Source: Sedimenticola hydrogenitrophicus (GTDB lineage: Bacteria; Pseudomonadota; Gammaproteobacteria; Chromatiales; Chromatiaceae). From it: a stretch of 64,000 bases of DNA. Below the pieces are notes generated by a model, which was not told where the DNA came from, searched no databases, and worked only from the letters and a program-made list of their open reading frames with translations. Positions 24,420-34,829 of this stretch are shown in pieces. The DNA lies in the NCBI RefSeq assembly GCF_029017505.1, contig NZ_JAQGEI010000008.1, positions 62,001-126,000 of the forward strand, given 5' to 3'. A program made the translations under genes and the position numbers. How positions within the stretch are numbered: position 1 is the stretch's first letter; the number at the start of each line of letters is the position of its first letter.

Positions 24420-25844
24420 CTAGGTTTTCCGGGAGAGTTCATTACAGAGCCGTTGGGTCAAACTCTTGAAATGGTTAAAACCTTGAATATCAAGCGGTAT
24501 ATCGTCGGCCCTGTCGGCGTAGAGGATGCCGATTGGACGGTTCTTGATAACCAGGGAACTCATGAAAAAGCCCCTGGTGTCGAGGGTTGTCTGCAGCGCC
24601 TTATCCATCAGGGGGAGCAGCTTTTCACGATTGCTCTGGTGCAGCCAGATAGACTGGTTTTTCCTCAGTAGCAGGGTCAGCAGATGCCGTTCGACCAGGG
24701 GATGGTGGAACTCTCTCAGGGGCGAGGCGGGCTCCGCCCCGACGATGAATTTGACCTTGAGTGCCTTGCGATCCGGGGTGAGCATGGCGAACATCGCCCG
24801 TTCGACCCCGGCGGTCCGGCGCAACTCACGGAAGATGCGGGACAGGCGCTCCTGCAGCGGGCTGGCGCCGGACGTGGGCGGCGCCAGGGGTTTTTCCGGG
24901 CGTTTCGCCGGGGCTGCCGGTTTCGGGGCGGCGGCGGGGGCGCTCGCGGCGGCCTGCCCGGATGGTCCCGCGGGTGGGGGTGACAGCAAGGCGTAGACGG
25001 TCAACGGTAGCGGCAGTCCGCTCAGGTTTCTCGCCACACCCGCGGCCAGGCTGTGGATATAGGCGCGCCCCGGGTCGGGTTCCAGCCGATTGAAGGTGGC
25101 GGCCAGCTCGATCAAATCACCGCTCTGTTCGCTGTGCCAGTCGTGACTTGTCTCCCTGGCCAGGGCCGAGGCCAGCATCACGGCCAGGGAGCGGGCTTGA
25201 AAGGCGCCGACCGGCTGCAGCGCCTGGGCGGTCAGGGGCGGCAGATGCCACTGTTCGGCCAGCTGCAGGCTGAGGTGCCGAAGGCTGAAGCCGAACACCT
25301 GCTCTTCGGCGTCGGTCTGCGGCATGCCGCGCCTGATCAGCGCGGTTAGCTGTCCCATCTGCCGGTCGGCGTATGTCCAGAGCAGCATCTCGGCCAATTC
25401 GTGCAGGAGGGCGGCGATGGCCATCTCTTCGGGATTGCCGAGGCGCAGGTCGTGTCCCCAGCTGTAGGCGTACCAGGCGGCGTGCCCGGCCCGGGAATAG
25501 CAATCATAGAGGGCGGCACGCGCCCCTGCCGACAGCTGTTTGTGGAGGTCCGGCAGTGCCCGGTCGGCCTGGGATGTGGGTTCGATGCCGAGCAGGGCGA
25601 TGGCATGTGCCAGGTTGCTGACCGGTTCCCTGGGCGGTTGTGGCAGGGCGTTGAACAGGCGGAAAATGGCCAGGGTAAATCCCGGGTCCCGGGAGAGGAT
25701 GCGCTGCAGATCGGCGTGGGTGGTATTGGGGCTGTCCAGCAGTTGCATGACCCGCTGCCGCGTCAGTGCCATTGCCGGTAGCGCCAGCGGACCCAGCCGC
25801 TCAACCCAGCCGTTCAGTGTGTTGTCCGTGGATACAGCTTCCAT
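24420..25844 (-). CDS. HDOD-domain signalling protein with C-terminal GAF-like domain
   Basis: This 474-residue soluble protein has an HDOD domain over about residues 10-250 (LPAMALTRQRVMQLLDSPNTT, ILSRDPGFTLAIFRLFNA, HAIALLGIEP, IAALLHELAEMLLW). A Pro/Ala linker (about 285-315) leads to a GAF-like domain (about 320-470; RELRRTAGVERAMFAML, SSLVIKNRPIGILYADR). HDOD proteins lack the catalytic HD pair and act as scaffolds in signalling, often in c-di-GMP or chemotaxis circuits. It is divergent from the hydrolase gene at 26273, with a MITE in the intergenic space. The ligand of the GAF-like part is unknown. Confidence 0.87.
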   Translation of the reverse strand: MEAVSTDNTLNGWVERLGPLALPAMALTRQRVMQLLDSPNTTHADLQRILSRDPGFTLAIFRLFNALPQPPREPVSNLAHAIALLGIEPTSQADRALPDLHKQLSAGARAALYDCYSRAGHAAWYAYSWGHDLRLGNPEEMAIAALLHELAEMLLWTYADRQMGQLTALIRRGMPQTDAEEQVFGFSLRHLSLQLAEQWHLPPLTAQALQPVGAFQARSLAVMLASALARETSHDWHSEQSGDLIELAATFNRLEPDPGRAYIHSLAAGVARNLSGLPLPLTVYALLSPPPAGPSGQAAASAPAAAPKPAAPAKRPEKPLAPPTSGASPLQERLSRIFRELRRTAGVERAMFAMLTPDRKALKVKFIVGAEPASPLREFHHPLVERHLLTLLLRKNQSIWLHQSNREKLLPLMDKALQTTLDTRGFFMSSLVIKNRPIGILYADRADDIPLDIQGFNHFKSLTQRLCNELSRKT

Positions 25845-25936
25845 AAGCGCCTGTCGGGAAATCGGTTGTCTGTGCCGGCGGATGCACCGGGGGCGGAGTC
25901 AGATTGAGTCGATATAGTGAACCACAACGCTCAATA

Positions 25937-26143
25937 GTAACTACTCACCCGGTCTGTAAGTGATTGGCCTGCCTTGCCGGCCTCACACGATGGCTTATCT
26001 CCTCGAATCCGGCCCCTTTTTCAGCGCCTGCCCAAACTCGCTTCGCTCAAACAATGGCAGGCTTGAATCTGAAAAAAGGGCCGGATTCGAGGCGCCATCA
26101 AGATCGGCCAACAAGGCAGGCCAATCACCCCGTGAGTAGTTAC
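25937..26143. mobile_element. MITE family B, copy 1 (8-bp target duplication)
   Basis: This 207-bp imperfect palindrome has terminal inverted repeats GTAACTACTCAC and a perfect 8-bp direct repeat GCTCAATA on both sides (25929-25936 and 26144-26151). Internal arms GATTGGCCTGCCTTG and CGAATCCGGCCC flank a small central loop. Terminal GTAA with an 8-bp duplication is the pattern of IS66-family elements, so an IS66-type transposase in trans is the likely mover (inference). It fills most of the gap between the HDOD and hydrolase genes. Confidence 0.9.
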
Positions 26144-26272
26144 GCTCAATATTCAAATCAATATGCCGCCGACCCATCCACGTCCCTTCAGGAAATTCGC
26201 TCCCCGGGAGCCCGGCCTGCTGCTAAACTGCCGTCGGAACGACCCGGGTGCAACAAGGGATGCCGAATTGAG

Positions 26273-26920
26273 ATGAGTAACACGCGTGGCGAGGGCGATT
26301 GTAGCAGGATTTTACTGGTACATGGGATCTGGATGACCGGGATCGAATTGGCGTGGCTGGGGCGTCGCCTGTCCGCTAATGGATTCGCAGTGGACCGCTT
26401 CCGCTACCGCTCCCTGCGGCAGACCCCGGCCGAGGGGGCGGAGCGGCTGAACCGGTTTATCCGCCAGCGCGGTTACGACTGCCTGCACCTGGTGGCCCAC
26501 AGCCTGGGGGGGCTGGTGCTGCTCAACCTGTTCGACCGCTATCCTGATCAGCCCCCCGGACGGGTGGTGCTGCTCGGGGCGCCGGTGCAGGGCAGCGTGG
26601 TGGCGCGCCGCCTGGCGCACCACCCCTGGGGACGGCATCTGATCGGACGCGCCGGCGAGCGCGGGCTGGTGGAAGGGGCGCCGCCCTGGAACGGGGGGCG
26701 GGAGCTGGGGGTGGTCGCCGGCACCAGTGGGCTCGGCATTGGCCGCCTGCTGGGCGGCATTGACGATGTGAGTGACGGCACGGTCATGGTGAAAGAGACC
26801 GTTATTCCCGCCGCCTCGGACCGGCGACTGCACGCGACCGGTCATATGAGCATGCTGTTTTCCGCCGCGGTGGCGGCGGATGTGGCTGAATTCCTGCGTC
26901 ATGGCCGTTTTCCCGGATAG
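26273..26920 (+). CDS. Alpha/beta hydrolase (lipase-like)
   Basis: This 215-residue protein shows the alpha/beta-hydrolase signatures: oxyanion-hole stretch LLVHGIWMTG near residue 15, nucleophile elbow HSLGG (serine about 73), an acidic candidate in the ISxVSDGTVMVKET region, and a C-terminal catalytic histidine in LHATGHMSMLF. The length fits the small PGAP1/lipase-class esterases. The ATG at 26273 is used because the frame upstream runs back through the MITE and lacks homology. Its stop TAG (26918-26920) lies inside the 11-bp target duplication of the next MITE. Substrate unknown. Confidence 0.86.
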   Translation: MSNTRGEGDCSRILLVHGIWMTGIELAWLGRRLSANGFAVDRFRYRSLRQTPAEGAERLNRFIRQRGYDCLHLVAHSLGGLVLLNLFDRYPDQPPGRVVLLGAPVQGSVVARRLAHHPWGRHLIGRAGERGLVEGAPPWNGGRELGVVAGTSGLGIGRLLGGIDDVSDGTVMVKETVIPAASDRRLHATGHMSMLFSAAVAADVAEFLRHGRFPG

Positions 26921-26924
26921 AGGT

Positions 26925-27170
26925 GAATGGCACTTAACTTAAGGCGAATTGCAGGATTTTCGTCATTCCGGCGCAGGCCGGACAAAAGCGCGAAGCGCGT
27001 TGAACGACTGAAAGTCGGCCGAAGGGTGAGCGAAGCGAATAATCCAGGAATACCGCCGCCATTAAGCAGTCTGGATGCCATCCTTAGGTCCGTAAACGGT
27101 GCATCCCTGCACCACTCCTCCGGCCTGCGCCGGGATGACGGTGGTTCTTGGCTTAAGTTAAGTGCCATTC
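26925..27170. mobile_element. MITE family C (11-bp target duplication) at the hydrolase stop codon
   Basis: This 246-bp element begins GAATGGCACTTAACTTAAG and ends with the reverse complement. It is flanked by CGGATAGAGGT (26914-26924 and 27171-27181), an 11-bp direct repeat containing the hydrolase stop codon. The interior contains CGTCATTCCGGCGCAGGCCGG-type palindromic arms. An 11-13 bp duplication and AATG-start ends recall the IS4 group, but no transposase is present in the window. Part of its core recurs at 46228-46288. Confidence 0.83.
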
Positions 27171-27284
27171 CGGATAGAGGTCGAGTTCTTTATGGGCGTT
27201 TGTGGGAGAAATCACCGCCCTGTTATTTCTGCCTGCCCCGGGTGATGGTAAACTCCCGCCTGACCGAATATTGAGAGGAGTGTT

Positions 27285-28031
27285 ATGGCTGGACACAGTA
27301 AATGGGCCAACATCAAGCACAAGAAGGCGGCCAACGACAAGAAACGGGGCAAGATATGGACCAAGCTGCTGCGTGAAGTGACCGTTGCCGCCAAGGCGGG
27401 TGGTGGTGAGTTGGAGACCAATCCGCGGCTGCGCCTGGCGGTGGACAAGGCCAACGGCGCCAATGTGCCGCGCGATACCATCGAGCGGGCGGTCAAGCGC
27501 GGCGCCGGTGGCGAGGATACAGATAATTACGACGAGCTGCGCTATGAAGGGTACGGCCCGGGCGGGGCGGCGGTCATTGTCGACTGCATGACCGACAACC
27601 GTAACCGTACCGCTTCGGAAGTGCGCCACGCCTTCACCAAACACGGCGGCAACCTCGGCACCGACGGCTCGGTGGCCTACATGTTCAACAAGCAGGGGAT
27701 CATCAGTTTTGCCCCCGGTGCCGATGAGGACGCCATCATGGAGGCGGCGCTCGAAGCCGGTGCGGAGGATGTGGTGACCAATGACGACGGCTCCATCGAC
27801 ATCATGACCACCCCGGAGGCGTTTTCCGCAGTGAATGATGCCATCGTGGCGAGCGGACTGACGCCGGACAACGCCGAGGTGACCTTCAGCGCCTCCACCC
27901 TGGCGGAGCTGGACCAGGAGGCGGCGGAGAAGCTGATGAAGCTGGTCGATCACCTGGAAGATTTGGATGATGTGCAGGATGTCTATACCAACGCCGATAT
28001 CTCGGACGAGATAATGGCCACCATGGAGTGA
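27285..28031 (+). CDS. yebC: YebC/PmpR-family protein
   Basis: This 248-residue YebC family member has the hallmark N-terminus [21 protein letters not shown] and the conserved [26 protein letters not shown] and [14 protein letters not shown] blocks. Family members act as transcriptional regulators or, as recent work shows, as factors that help ribosomes through polyproline stretches. A GAGGAG ribosome site precedes the ATG. It heads the conserved yebC-ruvC-ruvA-ruvB cluster. Length and domains are normal. Confidence 0.97.
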   Translation: MAGHSKWANIKHKKAANDKKRGKIWTKLLREVTVAAKAGGGELETNPRLRLAVDKANGANVPRDTIERAVKRGAGGEDTDNYDELRYEGYGPGGAAVIVDCMTDNRNRTASEVRHAFTKHGGNLGTDGSVAYMFNKQGIISFAPGADEDAIMEAALEAGAEDVVTNDDGSIDIMTTPEAFSAVNDAIVASGLTPDNAEVTFSASTLAELDQEAAEKLMKLVDHLEDLDDVQDVYTNADISDEIMATME

Positions 28032-28140
28032 GCCATGGAGTGAGAGGGATTGTCCCTCCGGCGGCCGCGAACGCGGCCGCTGACAACTACCGGAAGCGCC
28101 TATCAAAAGCACAAATCACAGTACCGCGCAGAGCGGGGCG

Positions 28141-28659
28141 TTGGGCCGCAAACGGCGCATCCTGGGGATAGACCCCGGTTCCCGCATCACCGGCTATGGC
28201 ATCATCGAGAGTGACGGTATCAGAAGCGCCCATGTGGCCAGCGGCTGTATCCGCATCGCCCATGAACAGTTTCCCGAGCGTCTGGGTGAGATCTATCGTC
28301 GGCTGAGCGACCTGGTGGCCACTTATCAGCCGGCGGAGATGGCCATTGAACAGGTCTTTATGGCCAAGAATGCCGCCTCGGCACTCAAGCTCGGACAGGC
28401 GCGCGGGGCCGCCATCTGCGCCTGTGTGGTGGCCGGGCTGCCGGTATTTGAATACGCCCCCCGGGCGATCAAGCAGGCGGTGGTGGGCTCCGGCGGGGCG
28501 GACAAGGATCAGGTGCAACACATGATAAAACATATCCTGCAGCTCGACGGGCCGCTGACGGCGGATCAGTCGGATGCCCTGGCGGTGGCCATCAGTCACG
28601 CCCATGCCAACAGCACGCTGCAGTTGATCGGCCGCTCCAAACGGGGAGGGTGGCGATGA
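28141..28659 (+). CDS. ruvC: Holliday junction resolvase RuvC
   Basis: This 172-residue crossover-junction endonuclease cleaves Holliday junctions bound by RuvAB. The catalytic acidic residues are visible in ILGIDPGS, MAIEQVF and DQSDALAVAI. No ATG is available in the upstream frame, so TTG at 28141 (after GAGCGGGG) is the likely start, giving the usual short leader before RILGIDPG. The stop overlaps the ruvA start, giving translational coupling. Confidence 0.95.
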   Translation: MGRKRRILGIDPGSRITGYGIIESDGIRSAHVASGCIRIAHEQFPERLGEIYRRLSDLVATYQPAEMAIEQVFMAKNAASALKLGQARGAAICACVVAGLPVFEYAPRAIKQAVVGSGGADKDQVQHMIKHILQLDGPLTADQSDALAVAISHAHANSTLQLIGRSKRGGWR

Positions 28660-29264
28660 TCGGCCGGCTGCGTGGTGCACTGGTCTACAAACAGCCGCCG
28701 TTTCTGATGGTGGACGTGAGTGGGGTGGGCTATGAGCTGGAGGCGCCCATGTCTACCTTCTACGATCTGCCGCCGCAGGGGGAGCCGGTAACCCTGTTCA
28801 CCCACCTGGCGATCCGCGACGATGCCCATGTGCTGTACGGCTTTGCCAGCGAATCCGAGCGCACCCTGTTCCGCAGCCTGCTGAAGGTGAGCGGGGTCGG
28901 GGCCAAGATGGCGCTGGCCATACTCTCGGGGATGAGCGCCGATGAGTTCGCCCTCTGTATCCAGCGCGACGATACCGCCGCCCTGGTGCGCCTGCCGGGG
29001 ATCGGCAAGAAGACGGCCGAACGGCTGATCGTCGAGATGCGCGACCGCCTGGACCGGATCGCAACCACCGGGGCGGTGGCGCTGTCCCGGGCGCGTCCCG
29101 CCGGCGGCGCGGTGGAGACCCCGGTGTCGGATGCCATCGGCGCCCTGATCGCCCTGGGGTATAAACCCAACGACGCCAGCCGTATGATACGTTCGGTGGA
29201 GTGCGAGGCACTCTCCAGCGAAGAGATCATCCGATTGGCCCTGCGAGCGGTGGTGACAAAATAG
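28656..29264 (+). CDS. ruvA: Holliday junction branch migration protein RuvA
   Basis: This 202-residue protein binds four-way junctions as a tetramer and loads RuvB. The OB-fold N-terminus ([17 protein letters not shown]), two helix-hairpin-helix motifs ([16 protein letters not shown] and [17 protein letters not shown]) and the C-terminal domain III ([21 protein letters not shown]) are intact. The ATG at 28656 overlaps the ruvC TGA; a GTG two codons earlier is less likely. ruvB follows after 2 bp. Confidence 0.97.
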   Translation: MIGRLRGALVYKQPPFLMVDVSGVGYELEAPMSTFYDLPPQGEPVTLFTHLAIRDDAHVLYGFASESERTLFRSLLKVSGVGAKMALAILSGMSADEFALCIQRDDTAALVRLPGIGKKTAERLIVEMRDRLDRIATTGAVALSRARPAGGAVETPVSDAIGALIALGYKPNDASRMIRSVECEALSSEEIIRLALRAVVTK

Positions 29265-29266
29265 CC

Positions 29267-30307
29267 ATGAATGAGAATGCCCGGATTATCAGCGCCGAGG
29301 CGGGCGCGGACGACGCCGCCCTGGACCGCGCCATCCGCCCCCGGTTACTGGCCGATTATGTCGGCCAGCCGGTGGTCCGGGAGCAGATGGAGATTTTCAT
29401 TCAGGCTGCCCGGGCGCGTCAGGAAGCGCTGGACCATGTGCTGATATTTGGCCCGCCGGGGCTGGGGAAGACCACTCTGGCCCATATCATCGCCAACGAG
29501 ATGGGGGTCAATCTGCGCCAGACCTCGGGACCGGTTTTGGAAAAACCGGGCGACCTGGCGGCCCTGCTGACCAATCTGGAACCCCACGACGTGCTGTTCG
29601 TGGATGAGATCCACCGCCTCAGCCCGGTGGTGGAGGAGGTACTCTATCCGGCACTGGAGGATTATCAGCTGGATATCATGATCGGCGAGGGGCCGGCCGC
29701 CCGCTCGATCAAACTTGAGCTGCCGCCGTTCACCCTGGTGGGCGCCACCACCCGTGCCGGGTTGCTGACCTCGCCGCTACGCGATCGATTTGGTATTGTG
29801 CAGCGGCTGGAGTTCTACTCCACTGCCGATCTGACCCATATCGTCGGCCGCTCGGCGGGGATACTGAATATAGAGACCGATGCCGCCGGTGCCGCCGAGA
29901 TCGCCCGGCGCTCCCGGGGGACGCCGCGCATCGCCAACCGGCTGCTGCGCCGGGTGCGGGATTTTGCCCAGGTGAAGGCACAGGGCAAGGTGACCAGCGC
30001 GGTGGCCGACGACGCCCTGAGCATGTTGAAGGTGGACGGCAACGGCTTCGATATCATGGATCGCAAGCTGCTGAACGCCATCATCAGCAAATTCGACGGC
30101 GGCCCGGTCGGGGTGGACAGCCTGGCGGCGGCCATCGGCGAGGAGCGCGGCACCATCGAGGACGTGCTGGAGCCCTACCTGATCCAGCAGGGCTTCATGA
30201 TGCGCACGCCACGGGGCCGGGTGGCAACCAATGCCGCCTATCTCCATTTCGGTCTCCAACCGAGGGACGACGCGGCCGCTCCGGGCGAATTGGGCACGCT
30301 GTTTTGA
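29267..30307 (+). CDS. ruvB: Holliday junction DNA helicase RuvB
   Basis: This 346-residue AAA+ motor drives branch migration with RuvA. Walker [12 protein letters not shown], Walker [10 protein letters not shown], sensor 1 GATTRAGLL, the arginine-finger region and the C-terminal winged helix ([17 protein letters not shown]) are visible. The ATG at 29267 is the conserved start (MNENARIIS); a longer in-frame start would lie inside ruvA. It is followed by 70 bp and then the tol-pal cluster. Confidence 0.97.
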   Translation: MNENARIISAEAGADDAALDRAIRPRLLADYVGQPVVREQMEIFIQAARARQEALDHVLIFGPPGLGKTTLAHIIANEMGVNLRQTSGPVLEKPGDLAALLTNLEPHDVLFVDEIHRLSPVVEEVLYPALEDYQLDIMIGEGPAARSIKLELPPFTLVGATTRAGLLTSPLRDRFGIVQRLEFYSTADLTHIVGRSAGILNIETDAAGAAEIARRSRGTPRIANRLLRRVRDFAQVKAQGKVTSAVADDALSMLKVDGNGFDIMDRKLLNAIISKFDGGPVGVDSLAAAIGEERGTIEDVLEPYLIQQGFMMRTPRGRVATNAAYLHFGLQPRDDAAAPGELGTLF

Positions 30308-30377
30308 GCATGCCCGGCGTCCCGGCGAGCGATGTATACCCGCCGCATGGCCGGGAGTTTCGGTATTTGGTTAAATT

Positions 30378-30791
30378 GTGACAGGCGTGAAGGAATTTCT
30401 CTGGCCGGTTAGGGTCTACTACGAAGACACGGATTCGGGTGGTGTGGTTTACTATGCCAACTACCTGAAATATATGGAGCGGGGTCGCACCGAATGGCTG
30501 CGCAGCCTGGGTTTTGAACAGGATGCGCTGCGCGAAAAAGAGGGCGTCCTGTTCGCGGTGCGCCAAGTCGGTATCGAGTACCGGTCACCCGCCCGTTTCA
30601 ACGATGCGCTACAGGTAAGTGTGCAACTTTTTTCCAGGGGAAAGGCGAGTTTGGTGTTCCGGCAGGAGATCCGATCGGCAGTCGACGGCAGGGTGCTGTG
30701 TGATGGTGAGATCAAGGTCGCCTGCGTTGACGCGCGCAGCTTTCGTCCGACCCCTATCCCCCAAGTCCTTCTATCGGTGATCTCAGGATAA
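30378..30791 (+). CDS. ybgC: Tol-Pal-associated acyl-CoA thioesterase YbgC
   Basis: This 137-residue hot-dog-fold thioesterase has the family motif YYEDTDSGGVVYYANYLKYMERGRTE containing the catalytic Asp. It hydrolyses acyl-CoA or acyl-ACP and is encoded at the head of tol-pal operons, where it is linked to phospholipid metabolism at the inner membrane. The start is GTG at 30378; a GTG three codons later is possible. The stop overlaps the tolQ ATG (TAATG). Confidence 0.95.
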   Translation: MTGVKEFLWPVRVYYEDTDSGGVVYYANYLKYMERGRTEWLRSLGFEQDALREKEGVLFAVRQVGIEYRSPARFNDALQVSVQLFSRGKASLVFRQEIRSAVDGRVLCDGEIKVACVDARSFRPTPIPQVLLSVISG

Positions 30792-31465
30792 TGGCAACAG
30801 ATCTCTCTTTTCTCTCCCTGGTGGCGGGTGCCAGTCCGCTGGTGCAGCTGGTGATGGCGGCGCTGCTGCTCGCCTCGCTCATCTCCTGGACCATGATATT
30901 CGACCGTTCCCGGGTGCTGAAGCGCGCCCGGCGGGCCGCGGAGGCGTTTGAACGGCGCTTCTGGTCCGGTGGGGATCTCGGCGAGCTGTACCGGGAGCTG
31001 GACCGGGAGGACGCCCTGGCCACCGGCATGGCGACCATCTTCCATGCCGGTTTTCGCGAGTTTGCTCGGCTGAAAAAGAATCCCGAAATCGAGCCGATGG
31101 CGGTGGTGGAGGGGGCACGCCGCACCATGCACGTGGCGATGAACCGGGAGATGGATGGCCTGGAGAATAATCTGACATTTCTCGCCACGGTCGGCTCCAC
31201 CAGCCCCTATGTCGGCCTGTTCGGCACCGTCTGGGGCATCATGAACTCGTTCCATGCCTTGGGCAATGTCAAGCAGGCGACCCTCTCCCTGGTGGCGCCC
31301 GGTATTGCCGAGGCGCTGATCGCCACCGCCATGGGCCTGTTCGCCGCGATTCCGGCGGTGGTCGCCTACAACCGTTACTCCAATGATGTGGAGCGGCTGA
31401 ACGGACGCTACGAGGATTTCCTCGATGAGTTCACCACCATTCTGCAGCGCCAGGCCCATGTTTGA
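30791..31465 (+). CDS. tolQ: Tol-Pal proton-channel subunit TolQ
   Basis: This 224-residue inner-membrane protein of the MotA/TolQ/ExbB family has a first helix at about 17-38 and two further helices (about 130-155 and 165-190). The conserved GSTSPYVGLFGTVWGIMNSF and GIAEALIATAMGLFAAIPAV segments are visible. With TolR it uses proton motive force to energise TolA and keep the outer membrane attached at the division site. It overlaps ybgC by one base, and tolR follows after 33 bp. Confidence 0.97.
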   Translation: MATDLSFLSLVAGASPLVQLVMAALLLASLISWTMIFDRSRVLKRARRAAEAFERRFWSGGDLGELYRELDREDALATGMATIFHAGFREFARLKKNPEIEPMAVVEGARRTMHVAMNREMDGLENNLTFLATVGSTSPYVGLFGTVWGIMNSFHALGNVKQATLSLVAPGIAEALIATAMGLFAAIPAVVAYNRYSNDVERLNGRYEDFLDEFTTILQRQAHV

Positions 31466-31498
31466 TTCTGATCGCGCTCGCGGAAGGGGGGACGGGCG

Positions 31499-31924
31499 AT
31501 GAGCCGGCAGAAAAAGAGCCGCCGGCCCATGGCGGAGATCAACGTGGTCCCCTATATCGACGTGATGCTGGTACTGCTGGTGATCTTCATGATCACCGCC
31601 CCGCTGCTGACCCAGGGGGTCAAGGTGGATCTGCCCCAGGCGGAGTCGGAGCCGCTGCCGGCCGAGGTGGATGACCCGGTGGTGGTGTCGGTGAACAGCC
31701 AGGGCGAGATGTTCATCGATGTCGGCGAGGCCAAGGAGCAGCCGGTGGACCCGGAAACCCTGGTCACCCGCATCGCCGCCATCATCAGCTACAAGCCGAA
31801 GACCCCGATCATGGTCAAGGGCGACCGCAACGTCGACTATGGCCGGGTGGTGGAGGCGATGGTACTGATACAGCAGGCCGGTGTGCCCAATGTCGGCCTG
31901 ATCACCGAGAATCCGGAGCGATAA
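31499..31924 (+). CDS. tolR: Tol-Pal proton-channel subunit TolR
   Basis: This 141-residue ExbD/TolR family protein has one transmembrane helix (about 20-40) with the essential Asp in VVPYIDVMLVLLVIFMITAP. The rest is a periplasmic domain (DPVVVSVNSQGEMFIDVG, ITENPER end). It partners TolQ in the proton channel that drives TolA. A GGGG-type ribosome site precedes the ATG. Confidence 0.97.
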   Translation: MSRQKKSRRPMAEINVVPYIDVMLVLLVIFMITAPLLTQGVKVDLPQAESEPLPAEVDDPVVVSVNSQGEMFIDVGEAKEQPVDPETLVTRIAAIISYKPKTPIMVKGDRNVDYGRVVEAMVLIQQAGVPNVGLITENPER

Positions 31925-31931
31925 CCCAGGT

Positions 31932-32939
31932 ATGCTGCAGATTCTCAAGCGCAATCCGTTGGCGGCGGTGATCGCCCTGCTGATGCATCTGGCGATACTC
32001 CTGTTCATGGTGGTGGGGGTCGACTGGCTGGAGAAACCGGTGCAGCCCCCGTCCACCGTGCAGGTGGTACAGGCGCGGGTGATCGACGAAACCAAGGTGC
32101 GTGAGCAGGTGCAGCGGCTACAGCAGGATGAAGCGCGCCAGGCGGAGGCCAAGCGGGCCGCGCGGGAACAGGAAGAGCAGCGGCTGGCGGAGCTGAAGCG
32201 CCAGCAGGCACAGGAGCGGCAGCATCTGGCGGAACTGGAGAAGCAGCGGCAGGCCGAGGATCGCAAACGCGAGGTGGCGAAAAAGCAGCGGCTGGAAGAG
32301 GAGCAGCGGAAGAAAACCGCGGAACAGAAGCGTCTGCAGGCCGAGAAGGAGCATAAGGCCGCCGAGCTTAAACGCCAGGCGGAAGCGCAGGCGCGCAAGG
32401 AGGCGGAAGCCAAGCGGGTAGCGGAGCAGAAGAAGCGCCAGGAGGCGGAAGCCAAGCGGGTAGCGGAACAGAAAAAACGCCAGGAGGCGGAAGCTAAAAA
32501 GGCGGCGGAAGAGCAGCGACGCCAGGCCGAGGCGGAGAAGCAGCGCAAGGCCGAAGAGGCCCGACTCAAGGCCGAGGCGGAGAAGAAACGCCAGGCGGAG
32601 GCGGCGCAGAAGGCGCGGGAGACGGAGTTGCTGGCGGCCATGGAGGCGGAGCACAATGCACGGGAAAGGGATCGCTACATCCTCCAGATATCGCAGAAGG
32701 TGGTGCGCGCCTGGCTGCGTCCCGCCGGTTTCAGTGAGGGCCTCAAGTGCACCCTGCGGGTGCGCCTGGCCCCGGGCGGCAGCGTGCTCGCGGTGAGCGT
32801 GATCCGCGGCAGCGGCAACGGCGCCTTTGACCGCTCGGCCGAGGCGGCGGTACTCAAGGCGGATCCGCTGCCGGTTCCCACCGGGACGTTGTTTGAGCAG
32901 TTCCGGGACATCAACTTTGAATTTGATCCGAACAAGTAA
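31932..32939 (+). CDS. tolA: TolA, envelope-spanning Tol-Pal protein
   Basis: This 335-residue protein has an N-terminal transmembrane helix (about 13-33), a long Ala/Lys/Glu/Gln-rich helical domain II (about 50-240) and a C-terminal domain III (about 245-335; [35 protein letters not shown]) that contacts Pal/TolB. Domain II includes tandem copies of a 14-residue [14 protein letters not shown]-like unit (32406-32485), a likely source of length change by slippage. The gene overlaps tolB by one base. Confidence 0.96.
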   Translation: MLQILKRNPLAAVIALLMHLAILLFMVVGVDWLEKPVQPPSTVQVVQARVIDETKVREQVQRLQQDEARQAEAKRAAREQEEQRLAELKRQQAQERQHLAELEKQRQAEDRKREVAKKQRLEEEQRKKTAEQKRLQAEKEHKAAELKRQAEAQARKEAEAKRVAEQKKRQEAEAKRVAEQKKRQEAEAKKAAEEQRRQAEAEKQRKAEEARLKAEAEKKRQAEAAQKARETELLAAMEAEHNARERDRYILQISQKVVRAWLRPAGFSEGLKCTLRVRLAPGGSVLAVSVIRGSGNGAFDRSAEAAVLKADPLPVPTGTLFEQFRDINFEFDPNK

Positions 32940-34276
32940 TGACTATGATGAAAAGATTTCTGAGTTTAATCCTGCTGCTGTGCTGGGCTGTCAACGCCGG
33001 CGCGGCACCCCTCACCATCGAGATCACCGAGGGCGCCGAAGGGGCGCTGCCGATTGCTGTGGTGCCGTTCGCCTGGGCCGGTCCCGGCGCCGGACCTGGC
33101 GCCGCCGATGTCGGCGGTGCGATCGCCGAGATCGTACGCAACGACTTGCAACGCAGCGGTCGTTTCTCCGCCCTGCCGGTGAAGGATATGCTGGCCCGCC
33201 CGCAGTCGGATAGCGATGTGGAGTTCCGCGACTGGAAGGTGCTCGGCATGGACAACCTGGTGGTGGGCCAGGTGCGGCCAAACGGCCAGGGCGGCTACCT
33301 GGTGCGCTTCCAGCTGTTCGATGTGTTCAAGGGCGAGCAGTTGGCCGGCTACAACTTCCCCACCACCAGCCGCGACCTGCGCTCCACCGCGCACCGCATC
33401 GCCGATATCATCTACGAGAAGCTCACCGGGCAGCCCGGCGCCTTCGATACGCGCATCGCCTACGTGGTCTCCAGCAACAAGGCGGACGGTTCCCAGGAGG
33501 TGTCGCTGAAGGTGGCGGATGCCGACGGCTTCGACCCCCAGACCATAGTCACCTCGTCCGAACCGCTGATGTCCCCCGCCTGGGCGCCGGACGGGCGGCG
33601 TCTCGCCTATGTATCGTTCGAGCAGAAAAAGGCCTCCATCTACGTCCAGGAGGTGTTCACCGGCCAGCGCCAGAAGGTCGCCTCGTTCAAGGGGATCAAC
33701 GGCGCGCCGGCCTGGTCGCCGGATGGCCGCAAGCTGGCGCTGACCCTCTCCCGGGACGGCAATCCGGAAATCTATGTGTTGAACATCAACACCAATGCCC
33801 TGACCCGTCTGACCAACCACTACGCCATCGATACGGAGCCGGCCTGGTCACCGGATGGGCGCTTCATCATCTTCACCTCGGATCGCGGGGGGAAGCCCCA
33901 GATCTACCGGGTTCCCGCCTTCGGTGGCAAGGTCAGCCGGGTCACCTTTGAAGGGGACTATAACGCCCGCGCCTCCTACGCCCCGGATGGCGCGTCCGTC
34001 GCCCTGGTGACCCGGCAGGGAGGTGACTTCCGCGTGGCGGTGCTGAATCTGGCCAACAGCGCCCTGCAGGTGCTGAGCGAGGGACGGCTGGACGAGTCCC
34101 CCAGTTTTGCCCCGAACGGCAGCATGATAATTTACGCCACCAAGATCAACGGCAAGGGAGAACTCGCCGCGGTCTCGGTGGATGGCCGCATCCGCCAACG
34201 GCTGGCCCTCCAGGAGGGGGATGTCCGTGAGCCGGTCTGGTCACCCTATACCAAAACCAACAGGAGAAACCCATGA
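32939..34276 (+). CDS. tolB: Tol-Pal periplasmic beta-propeller TolB
   Basis: This 445-residue protein has a signal peptide (about 1-23, ending NAGA-AP), an N-terminal alpha/beta domain that signals to TolA, and a six-bladed propeller with repeats such as [45 protein letters not shown] and [15 protein letters not shown]. It binds Pal at the outer membrane. The start overlaps the tolA stop, and its stop overlaps the pal ATG. Length is normal for the family. Confidence 0.97.
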   Translation: MTMMKRFLSLILLLCWAVNAGAAPLTIEITEGAEGALPIAVVPFAWAGPGAGPGAADVGGAIAEIVRNDLQRSGRFSALPVKDMLARPQSDSDVEFRDWKVLGMDNLVVGQVRPNGQGGYLVRFQLFDVFKGEQLAGYNFPTTSRDLRSTAHRIADIIYEKLTGQPGAFDTRIAYVVSSNKADGSQEVSLKVADADGFDPQTIVTSSEPLMSPAWAPDGRRLAYVSFEQKKASIYVQEVFTGQRQKVASFKGINGAPAWSPDGRKLALTLSRDGNPEIYVLNINTNALTRLTNHYAIDTEPAWSPDGRFIIFTSDRGGKPQIYRVPAFGGKVSRVTFEGDYNARASYAPDGASVALVTRQGGDFRVAVLNLANSALQVLSEGRLDESPSFAPNGSMIIYATKINGKGELAAVSVDGRIRQRLALQEGDVREPVWSPYTKTNRRNP

Positions 34277-34809
34277 AACTGAAAGCGCTCAAGTTTGCCC
34301 CCTTACTGGCTCTATCGCTGCTGCTGGCCGGTTGTGCCGGTATGACGGGCAGCGAACAGGCCCAAGACGGAGCCCCCATTACCGAAGGGGGGCAGGATGG
34401 CTCAGCCGATGGTGCCCAGACTTCCGGTGCACAGGAGGGTGGTGCCTGGAGCGGCAGCCCGCTGGAGAATCCCGACAGCCTGCTCTACACCAAGACCATC
34501 TATTTCGATTACGATGTGGACGAGGTGCGCGCCGATTACCGTGATGTGGTGGCCGCCCATGGCGACTACCTGGCCGCCAATCCGGCCGTGACCGTCACCA
34601 TTGAGGGACACGCCGACGAGCGCGGTTCCCGGGAGTACAACATCGCCCTGGGCGAACGTCGCGCCAACGGCGTCAAGCGGCTGCTGATGGCGCAGGGAGC
34701 GGCGGAAAACCAGATCATCACCATCAGCTATGGCGAGGAGCGACCCGCCGCCATGGGCTCCGGCGAGACCTCCTGGGAACTCAACCGGCGCGCTGAATTC
34801 GTCTATTGA
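34273..34809 (+). CDS. pal: Peptidoglycan-associated lipoprotein Pal
   Basis: This 178-residue lipoprotein has lipobox LLAGC (acylated Cys about residue 18), a Gly/Ala/Gln-rich linker and an OmpA-like peptidoglycan-binding domain ([44 protein letters not shown]). It anchors the outer membrane to peptidoglycan. A strong AGGAGA site precedes the ATG, which overlaps the tolB stop. Confidence 0.97.
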   Translation: MKLKALKFAPLLALSLLLAGCAGMTGSEQAQDGAPITEGGQDGSADGAQTSGAQEGGAWSGSPLENPDSLLYTKTIYFDYDVDEVRADYRDVVAAHGDYLAANPAVTVTIEGHADERGSREYNIALGERRANGVKRLLMAQGAAENQIITISYGEERPAAMGSGETSWELNRRAEFVY

Positions 34810-34829
34810 TGATGCCTATTGGGAGAAAA

